This document shows positions 15,334-21,235 of a stretch of DNA of 21,235 bases, piece after piece. Where the stretch lies: contig UQHQ01000032.1 in assembly GCA_900540945.1 (NCBI GenBank), positions 1-21,235 of the forward strand, read 5' to 3'. Under the pieces are notes generated by a model that made no database searches, was not told where the DNA came from, and saw only the letters and a program-made list of their open reading frames with translations. Position 1 is the stretch's first letter. Each line of letters begins with the position of its first letter. The stretch comes from an uncultured Collinsella sp. Its GTDB lineage: Bacteria > Actinomycetota > Coriobacteriia > Coriobacteriales > Coriobacteriaceae. The translations under genes were made by a program, and so were the position numbers.

Positions 15334-17696
15334 GGATTCTCAAGCTCTTTAAAAAGCATATCCTGGCACTGTTCGCAGCTATCGTACTTATCGTAATCAG
15401 CTGCAACGCCGATCTGGCACTGCCTACCTATATGAGCGATATCGTCGACGTGGGCGTGCAGCAAGGCGGCATCGCCTCGCCCGTGCCCGACACCATCCGC
15501 GCCGAATCGCTCGATGACCTTGAGCTCTTTATGAGCGCCAAGGACGCCAAGGCTGTGGAGGCCGTGTTTAGCAAGGCTGACAAAAACGGCATTCGAACGT
15601 ACATGGGCACCGAGGAAGAGCGTGCCAATGGAGGCAAGATTGCCGACATTATGAGCCTGCCCGAGACCGTCGTCCTTTCGCTCAACCAGGGCATCGACGC
15701 CGACTCCATGGGCGACATGATGGGCTCGTCCAGCGAGAAAGACAACAACGTTGCCCAGGCCATGCCCACCCCCGAGCAAATAGCAGCGATGACGCCCGAG
15801 CAGCTCGCCGAGATGCAGCAGAAGGCCGCAGCGGCGCAGAACATGCAAAAGCAGATTGATGCCGACGGCGGTAAGATCACCATGAAGAGCCTGCGCCTGG
15901 GTGTCGAGGGCGGTCTGGTAGACCAAAGCAAGCTCGTCGAGGGCGCCAACCAAATGGCGGACAAAATGGGCTCCATGTCGGGCTCCATCGTCACGCAGCG
16001 CGCCGTGAGCTATGTGCAGGACGAGTACAAGGCACAGGGCATCGACCCCGCCGACGTGCAGAACGCCTACCTGGGCCGCATGGCGACCACGATGTTTGGG
16101 CTGTGTCTGGTGTCGCTGGTCGCCACCATCCTGACCGGTGCCGTTGCTTCGCGCACTGCCTGCTCCATCGCCCGCGACCTGCGCCGCGAGACCTTCAACA
16201 AGGTTATGCACTTCTCGCCGGCCGAGGTGGGCAAGTTTAGCCAGGCCTCGCTCATCACCCGCTGCACCAATGACATTCAGCAGATCCAGATGGCCGCAAC
16301 CCTGTTTATCCGCATGTGTCTGATGGCCCCCGTCATGGGCATCGTCGCCGTCATGCGCGTCCTGGCCAACCATACCGGCCTGGAGTGGACCATCGCCGTT
16401 GCCATCATCGCGGTCTCGGCCGTCGTCGGCGTGCTCATGGGCCTCACCATGCCCAAGTTCAAAAAGATGCAAAGTTACGTGGACCGCGTGAACCTTACCG
16501 CCCGCGAGCTGCTCGACGGCCTTATGCCTATCCGCTCGTTCAACCGCGAGGAGCATGAGCTCGAGCGTTTTGACAAGGCTTCGCTCGACCTGATGACCAC
16601 GCAGCTCTACACCAACCGAGCCATGAGCTTTATGATGCCGCTCATGATGCTCGTCATGAACTGCGTCACTGTGCTTATCGTCTGGTTTGGCGCGCAGGGC
16701 GTGTCCGACGGCGTGATGCAGGTCGGCAACATGATGGCGTTTATCTCCTACACCATGCAGATCGTCATGGCGTTTATGATCCTCACCATGGTTTCGGTTA
16801 TCCTGCCCCGTGCCGAGGTCGCGGCCGAGCGCGTGGAAGAGGTCGTCACCTGCCCCACGAGCATCAACGACCCTGCCTCGCCCAAACTGCCTGCTGCCAG
16901 CGCGCCGCGTGGTGAGCTCACCTTCCGTGACGTGAGCTTCCAGTATCCCGATGCCCGCGCCGATGTCATCAGCGGCGTGAACTTCACCACGCATGCCGGT
17001 CAGATGCTCGGCATCATTGGCTCCACGGGCTCGGGCAAGTCTACGCTCGTACAGCTGATTCCGCGCTTATACGACGTCACGGGCGGCAGCATTTCGCTCG
17101 ACGGCATCGACGTGCGCGACATGACCCTTTCCGAGCTGCGCCGCCGCATCGGTTACATCCCGCAGCAGGGTCGCCTGTTCTCGGGCACTGTCGAGAGCAA
17201 CCTCAAGTTTGCCGGCGACATGGTAAGCGACGAAAACATGCACGAGGCCGCGCGCATCGCCCAAGCCGAGGACTTTATCGCCGAGCGCGAGGGCGGCTAC
17301 GACTCCCCCATCAGCCAGGGCGGCTCCAATGTTTCGGGTGGTCAGCGCCAACGCCTGGCCATTGCCCGCGCGTTGGCCAAAAAGCCCGAAGTCGTGGTGT
17401 TCGACGACTCGTTTAGCGCGCTCGACTACAAGACCGACGCTCGTCTGCGCGAGGAACTGGCCAAAAACGTCACCGACGCGGCGCTCGTGGTCGTGGCCCA
17501 GCGCATCGCGACCATCATGCATGCCGACCAGATCATCGTGCTCGATGACGGCCACGTGGTGGGCACCGGCACGCACGAGGAGCTGCTGCGCAGCTGCCCG
17601 GCGTACCTGGAGATCGCACAGTCGCAGCTTTCCGCCGAGGAGCTGGGGCTTACCCAAGAAGAAATTGCAGCCGTTATGGAAGGAGGCGAGCACTAA
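15330..17696 (+). CDS. ABC exporter half-transporter with degenerate ATP site and large extracytoplasmic insertion
   Basis: A 788-residue type IV ABC exporter subunit with six membrane helices and a C-terminal nucleotide-binding domain. Helix 1 (about 10-32) is followed by a roughly 200-residue outer segment (about 45-250, Met/Gln/Ala-rich, PTPEQIAAMTPEQLAEMQQ) before helix 2. The ATPase has Walker A GSTGSGKS (564-571), Q-loop PQQ (611-613), signature VSGGQ (668-672) and Walker B VVVFDD. The catalytic Glu is Asp693 and the switch His is Gln724, so its own ATP site is degenerate. The start is the GTG at 15330, with AAGGAGAG seven bases upstream. It pairs with the next gene to form a heterodimer. 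The cargo (drug, peptide or lipid) is unknown. Confidence 0.92.
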   Translation: MRILKLFKKHILALFAAIVLIVISCNADLALPTYMSDIVDVGVQQGGIASPVPDTIRAESLDDLELFMSAKDAKAVEAVFSKADKNGIRTYMGTEEERANGGKIADIMSLPETVVLSLNQGIDADSMGDMMGSSSEKDNNVAQAMPTPEQIAAMTPEQLAEMQQKAAAAQNMQKQIDADGGKITMKSLRLGVEGGLVDQSKLVEGANQMADKMGSMSGSIVTQRAVSYVQDEYKAQGIDPADVQNAYLGRMATTMFGLCLVSLVATILTGAVASRTACSIARDLRRETFNKVMHFSPAEVGKFSQASLITRCTNDIQQIQMAATLFIRMCLMAPVMGIVAVMRVLANHTGLEWTIAVAIIAVSAVVGVLMGLTMPKFKKMQSYVDRVNLTARELLDGLMPIRSFNREEHELERFDKASLDLMTTQLYTNRAMSFMMPLMMLVMNCVTVLIVWFGAQGVSDGVMQVGNMMAFISYTMQIVMAFMILTMVSVILPRAEVAAERVEEVVTCPTSINDPASPKLPAASAPRGELTFRDVSFQYPDARADVISGVNFTTHAGQMLGIIGSTGSGKSTLVQLIPRLYDVTGGSISLDGIDVRDMTLSELRRRIGYIPQQGRLFSGTVESNLKFAGDMVSDENMHEAARIAQAEDFIAEREGGYDSPISQGGSNVSGGQRQRLAIARALAKKPEVVVFDDSFSALDYKTDARLREELAKNVTDAALVVVAQRIATIMHADQIIVLDDGHVVGTGTHEELLRSCPAYLEIAQSQLSAEELGLTQEEIAAVMEGGEH

Positions 17697-19552
17697 TGGC
17701 AGACGAGACCAAGACTCAAATTCCCAAGCCCACCCGTCAGCGTGGACCCATGGGCCGCATGGGCGGCATGCGTCGCGGCGAAAAGGCCAAGGACTTTAAG
17801 GGCACCATGAGGCAGCTGCTCGGCTATATCGGTCAGCATAAGATTGCCGTGTTTACCGCCGTCGCCTTTGCCGTGTGCTCGGTCATCTTTAACATTGTGG
17901 GGCCCAAGGTGCTCGGCCAGGTTACCACCAAACTGTTCGAGGGCCTGGTTGCCAAGGTAAACGGTACCGGCGACGTTGACTTTGCCTGGATTGCCAAGAC
18001 GCTCGGCTTTTTGCTCTGCCTGTATCTGGCAAGCTCTGTCTGCAGCCTCATCCAAGGCTGGCTCATGACCGGCGTCACGCAAAAGATTTGTTACCGTATG
18101 CGCAAGGAGATCGCCGCCAAGATTGCCGTCGTGCCGATGAGCTACTTCAACGGCCACAGCAAGGGCGACGTGCTCAGCCGCATCACCAACGACGTCGATA
18201 CGCTGGGCCAGTCGCTCAACCAGAGCGTGACGCAGCTCATCACCTCGGTGACGCAGATTATCGGCGTGCTCGTCATGATGCTTTCGATCAGCCTGCCGCT
18301 TACCGGCGTCACCGTGCTCACGCTGCCGGCCGCCGCGATTATCTTGACCGTAATGATTCACTTCTCGCAGCCGTACTTCCGCGAGCAACAGCAGGTTCTG
18401 GGCGCCGTCAACGGCATTATCGAGGAGGACTTTGCCGGCCAGAACGTCATTCAGGTGTTCGACCGCGCCGAGGCCTCAATCGAAGAGTTCGACCGTCAAA
18501 ACGACCGTCTCTTTATTAGTGGCTGGCGCTCGCAGTTCCTGTCGGGCCTGATGATGCCGCTTATGAGCCTGGTGGGCAACATGGGCTACGTGGGCGTCGT
18601 CGTGGTGGGCGCACAGCTCGCGCTGACCGGCAATGCCACGCCCGGCGACATCCAGAGCTTTATCCAGTACGTTCGCAACTTTACGCAACCCGTGCAGCAG
18701 CTGGGCAACGTGAGCAACACGATGCAGTCGATGGCCGCTGCCACCGAGCGCGTCTTTGAGTTCCTGGCCGCGCCCGAGGAGGAGCAGAAGGCCGACGCGC
18801 AGATTCCCGAGAAGCGCCCCGGTCACGTGGAGTTCGACCACGTCAAGTTTGGCTACACGCCCGACAAGACCATCATCCACGACTTTAGCTGCGAGGCGCA
18901 GCCCGGCCAGACCATCGCCATCGTCGGTCCCACCGGCGCCGGCAAGACCACGCTCATCAAGCTGCTGCAGCGCTTCTACGATGTGGACGACGGTTCGCTG
19001 CGTGTCGAGGGCGTCGACGTGCGCGACTGGGACCGCGCGGCGCTGCGCGGCGAGTTTGCCATGGTGCTGCAGGATACCTGGCTGTTTAACGGCACCATCC
19101 GCGAAAACATCCGCTACGGACGCCCCGATGCGAGCGATGCCGAAGTCGAGGCCGCCGCACGCGCCGCACGCTGCGACCACTTTATCCATACGCTCGCCGG
19201 CGGTTACGACTTTATGATCAACGAGGAGGGCACCAACCTGTCGCAGGGTCAGCGCCAGCTCGTGACCATCGCCCGTGCCATTTTGGCCGACCGTCCGGCG
19301 CTGATTTTGGACGAGGCGACCTCCAACGTTGACACTCGTACCGAGGAGCTTATTCAGCGTGCCATGGATGCGCTAATGCAGGGCCGCACGAGCTTTGTCA
19401 TCGCGCACCGCCTGTCCACGATCCGCAACGCCGACGTGATCCTGGTGATCCGCGACGGCGACATCGTCGAAAAGGGCACGCACGACGAGCTGCTCGCCCA
19501 GGGCGGCTTCTACGCCGACCTGTACAACTCGCAGTTCGACGAGGCGGCGTAA
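17696..19552 (+). CDS. ABC exporter half-transporter, catalytic partner
   Basis: A 618-residue ABC exporter subunit. A basic, Pro/Gly/Arg-rich cytoplasmic tail (residues 1-35) precedes six membrane helices. The ATPase has Walker A GPTGAGKT (411-418), Q-loop at VLQD (457-460), signature LSQGQ (515-519), Walker B LILDE with catalytic Glu540, and the switch His571 in IAHR. Its canonical Walker B and His would work with the VSGGQ of the preceding subunit, giving one active and one degenerate site, as in TM287/288-like heterodimers. The ATG at 17696 overlaps the preceding stop (TAATG), with GGAGG nine bases upstream, which fits translational coupling. A clear terminator follows. Confidence 0.94.
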   Translation: MADETKTQIPKPTRQRGPMGRMGGMRRGEKAKDFKGTMRQLLGYIGQHKIAVFTAVAFAVCSVIFNIVGPKVLGQVTTKLFEGLVAKVNGTGDVDFAWIAKTLGFLLCLYLASSVCSLIQGWLMTGVTQKICYRMRKEIAAKIAVVPMSYFNGHSKGDVLSRITNDVDTLGQSLNQSVTQLITSVTQIIGVLVMMLSISLPLTGVTVLTLPAAAIILTVMIHFSQPYFREQQQVLGAVNGIIEEDFAGQNVIQVFDRAEASIEEFDRQNDRLFISGWRSQFLSGLMMPLMSLVGNMGYVGVVVVGAQLALTGNATPGDIQSFIQYVRNFTQPVQQLGNVSNTMQSMAAATERVFEFLAAPEEEQKADAQIPEKRPGHVEFDHVKFGYTPDKTIIHDFSCEAQPGQTIAIVGPTGAGKTTLIKLLQRFYDVDDGSLRVEGVDVRDWDRAALRGEFAMVLQDTWLFNGTIRENIRYGRPDASDAEVEAAARAARCDHFIHTLAGGYDFMINEEGTNLSQGQRQLVTIARAILADRPALILDEATSNVDTRTEELIQRAMDALMQGRTSFVIAHRLSTIRNADVILVIRDGDIVEKGTHDELLAQGGFYADLYNSQFDEAA

Positions 19553-19580
19553 AACCGGCGGCAAACAACCGCAATGCCCA

Positions 19581-19616
19581 AAAACGGGGGCGCAGAATGA
19601 ACTGCGCCCCCGTTTT
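19581..19616 (+). terminator. Rho-independent terminator of the marR-ABC operon
   Basis: AAAACGGGGGCGCAG (19581-19595) pairs perfectly with CTGCGCCCCCGTTTT (19602-19616) around a six-base AATGAA loop. The stem ends in TTTT and lies 29 bases after the ABC stop. The flanking A-run gives it some activity in the reverse direction too. Confidence 0.85.
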
Positions 19617-19674
19617 GTGTCCTTTGGGCCTCGAAACGCCTCCCCTGGGGCCTGATTGACGCTCTCCCTCAAGG

Positions 19675-19910
19675 CCCCGTGGGGAAAAATGGCAAATATG
19701 AGTACTGTCATCTTTTTAGTAACAGCCAAAACTGCCCAAACGACGTCTTTGCGGCCTAGACATGCCTTCAAATTGATCAAAACGCCCGGTAGCATGCTTC
19801 TGTGTGCCAACGTTAATGAACATATTTACTGTTGTGTCTATTATCTTGTAAGGTCGATATGATACTAAGCTAGCAACAGTACTCATATTTGCCATTTTTT
19901 GTCCACGGGG
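19675..19910. mobile_element. MITE-like element with about 34-bp terminal inverted repeats
   Basis: The ends 19675-19708 and 19876-19910 are near-identical inverted repeats: CCCCGTGG, two or three differing bases, an A-run, then ATGGCAAATATGAGTACTGT. They enclose about 167 bp of AT-richer DNA with no credible gene. Short open frames on both strands start with the same MANMSTV because each arm encodes it. I see no transposase and no clear target duplication. Size and structure fit a non-autonomous element, but a paired regulatory structure is possible. It lies in the 514-base gap between the ABC terminator and aroF. The part 19911-20046 has only a small AAACCTG/CAGGTTT stem near 20008-20032. 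Confidence 0.6.
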
Positions 19911-20046
19911 TATGCCGCAGAAGATCCAACTTGCTCCAGCGTGCCGTACGCCAGTCCTCCCCTTCCGGCGAGTGCCGACATTTCCCCAGATAAAACCGAC
20001 CAAAATAAACCTGTCCCTTTTTGGCAGGTTTCGGGGTGACAAGGGC

Positions 20047-20075
20047 TTGCACTTTAGCGTGCGACAGCGGATAAT
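20047..20075 (+). promoter_or_regulatory. aroF promoter
   Basis: TTGCAC (20047-20052) and GATAAT (20070-20075) are separated by 17 bases, close to the sigma70 consensus. The transcript would start near 20082, leaving a leader of about 49 bases. That leader holds a short ACAATA-CGCT-TATTGT hairpin (20088-20103) before the ribosome binding site. Confidence 0.7.
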
Positions 20076-20130
20076 GCCGAACACTCGACAATACGCTTAT
20101 TGTTCTTTCTATAGATTGAGGAGGCCCCGC

Positions 20131-21162
20131 ATGGCCATGGATTTCAAACGCAGGCTGCCGATCCCCATGGAGATCCGCGAGGAGATGCCGCTTTCCGCCG
20201 AGCTTACTGCCAAAAAGCAGGCATTTGACGCCGAGGTCGCCAAAGTCTTTACCGGCGAGGACGCGCGCAAGGTACTCATCATCGGCCCGTGCTCTGCCGA
20301 CCGCGAAGATTCGGTGCTTGAGTACATGAACCGGCTGGCCAAGGTCGCCGAAGAGGTCAAGGACAAGCTCATCATCATTCCGCGCGTCTACACCAACAAG
20401 CCGCGCACCAAAGGCACCGGCTACAAGGGTCTGCTGCACAACCCCGACCCCGAGGCGCCCGATGACCTGCTCGAAGGCGTTAAGGCCATTCGCCACATGC
20501 ACCTGCGCGTCATCGAGGAGACCGGTTTCTTTACCGCCGACGAGATGCTCTACCCGTCCAACTACCAGTACCTCGTCGACCTGCTGAGCTACGTCGCCGT
20601 AGGCGCCCGCTCGGTCGAAAACCAGGAGCATCGCTTAGTATCGAGCGGCATTTCGGTGCCTGTGGGCATGAAGAACCCCACCGCCGGTTCCACCACCGTC
20701 ATGCTCAACTCCATCTACGCCGCCCAGGCACATCAGAGCTTTATCTTCCGCAACTGGGAGGTTGAATGCGACGGCAATCCGCTCGCACACGCCGTCATGC
20801 GTGGCTACATCGGTCTCGACGGTCGTACCTACCCCAATTACCACTACGAGCACCTGGAGCGCCTGGCCGAGCGCTATACCGAGCATGCCGGCTATGCCAA
20901 CCCGGCAGCGGTCATCGACTGCAACCACGACAACTCGGGCAAACGTCCGCTGGAGCAGTATCGTATTTGCAAGGAGGTGCTCGACAGCTGCCGCCGCAAT
21001 GAGTCCATCTCTAAGCTAGTCAAGGGCTTTATGATCGAGTCCTACCTGGAGGACGGCAATCAGCCGGTCGACGGCGGCGTCTTTGGCAAGTCGATCACCG
21101 ACCCGTGCCTGGGCTGGGAAAAGACCGACTACCTCATCCACGAAATCGCGGAGCGGGTGTAG
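20131..21162 (+). CDS. aroF: 3-deoxy-7-phosphoheptulonate (DAHP) synthase, class I
   Basis: Condenses phosphoenolpyruvate with erythrose 4-phosphate, the first step of the shikimate pathway to aromatic amino acids. The 343-residue product shows the class I pattern: GPCSAD with metal ligand Cys54, KPRTKGTGYKG (90-100, PEP binding), GARSVENQEHR (158-168), VGMKNPT (178-184, Lys181), DCNHDNSGK with His266, Glu303 in MIESYLEDGNQ, and Asp324 in SITDPCLGW. These ligands match the E. coli AroG set Cys61, His268, Glu302 and Asp326. The N-terminal extension of about 40 residues is where AroF/G/H enzymes are feedback-regulated; the effector cannot be read from this. The ATG at 20131 follows GAGGAGG. The open frame continues upstream, but that part overlaps the promoter and repeat. 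The symbol is by family and isozyme type is uncertain. Confidence 0.93.
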   Translation: MAMDFKRRLPIPMEIREEMPLSAELTAKKQAFDAEVAKVFTGEDARKVLIIGPCSADREDSVLEYMNRLAKVAEEVKDKLIIIPRVYTNKPRTKGTGYKGLLHNPDPEAPDDLLEGVKAIRHMHLRVIEETGFFTADEMLYPSNYQYLVDLLSYVAVGARSVENQEHRLVSSGISVPVGMKNPTAGSTTVMLNSIYAAQAHQSFIFRNWEVECDGNPLAHAVMRGYIGLDGRTYPNYHYEHLERLAERYTEHAGYANPAAVIDCNHDNSGKRPLEQYRICKEVLDSCRRNESISKLVKGFMIESYLEDGNQPVDGGVFGKSITDPCLGWEKTDYLIHEIAERV

Positions 21163-21191
21163 GTTACGGCGTTTTACCAAACGCCGTAACC
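21162..21191. terminator. Hairpin directly after aroF
   Basis: GGTTACGGCGTTT (21162-21174) pairs perfectly with AAACGCCGTAACC (21179-21191) across a four-base loop, starting at the last base of the aroF stop codon. No T-run follows (GC-rich sequence instead), so it may be a stability element or a weak terminator. I see nothing callable in 21192-21235. Confidence 0.55.
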
Positions 21192-21235
21192 GGCCGGGGG
21201 CGGGCGGGGGGCGGCTGTGTGAAATGACCCGAGGG

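Noticed and set aside
15309..16994. 561-codon open frame on the minus strand opposite the first ABC gene
   Set aside because: Same cause: His/Asp/Gly-rich antisense shadow without a ribosome binding site or domains.
19656..20084. Small genes on both strands beginning MANMSTV
   Set aside because: Both starts come from the two arms of one inverted repeat; the products share nothing else and have no family features.
19912..20130. N-terminal extension of the DAHP synthase in the same frame
   Set aside because: It runs through the repeat flank and the -35/-10 boxes; the ATG at 20131 has GAGGAGG and matches the usual length.
20076..20130. T-box or leader-peptide attenuator for aroF
   Set aside because: The leader is only about 49 bases, with one six-bp stem and no T-box consensus or aromatic-codon leader peptide.

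Overview
This is a GC-rich chromosomal window from an anaerobic fermenter. The gene set includes a pyruvate formate-lyase with its activase, a PTS sucrose/fructoside locus, DegV, and a MarR-controlled two-gene ABC exporter. The style of the proteins and the intergenic palindromes suggests class Coriobacteriia (Actinomycetota), most likely Collinsella or a close relative. That placement is inference from recall; no marker gene in the window proves it.

Layout. (1) 1-638: the 3' two thirds of homoserine kinase (+), then a large nested palindrome in the convergent gap. (2) 893-2263 (-): mtnN then engB. (3) 2343-3461 (-): a membrane-anchored serine hydrolase of the class A beta-lactamase fold, broken by one in-frame TAA. 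(4) 3462-3777: a promoter and two adjacent hairpin repeats. (5) 3778-5638 (-): pflA and a degV-family gene. (6) 5915-11532 (-): a LacI regulator, a divergent GH32 enzyme, a PTS EIIBC and a canonical GH32 sucrose-6-phosphate hydrolase, with four LacI-type operator sites. (7) 11554-11945: two further copies of structured palindromic repeats. (8) 11946-14334 (-): a pyruvate formate-lyase that is split in two. A 683-aa core carries the catalytic Cys-Cys pair but no glycyl radical domain. A separate 83-aa gene supplies that domain. (9) 14335-14883: a 549-bp divergent intergenic region. (10) 14884-19552 (+): marR and two ABC half-transporters with overlapping start and stop codons, closed by a clear terminator. 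(11) 19617-20130: a 236-bp MITE-like element, then the aroF promoter. (12) 20131-21162 (+): a DAHP synthase.

How the genes fit together. The PTS protein would import and phosphorylate sucrose or a related fructoside. The GH32 enzymes would cleave it, glycolysis yields pyruvate, and the split PFL (activated by PflA) would turn pyruvate into acetyl-CoA and formate. LacI appears to control the sugar genes and itself. The exporter subunits look asymmetric: one has a degenerate ATP site and a large extracytoplasmic insertion, the other is canonical.

The strongest points for a second look are the split PFL, a family of nested palindromes with a shared internal-loop signature (three copies here), the nonsense codon in the serine hydrolase, and the MITE-like repeat upstream of aroF.
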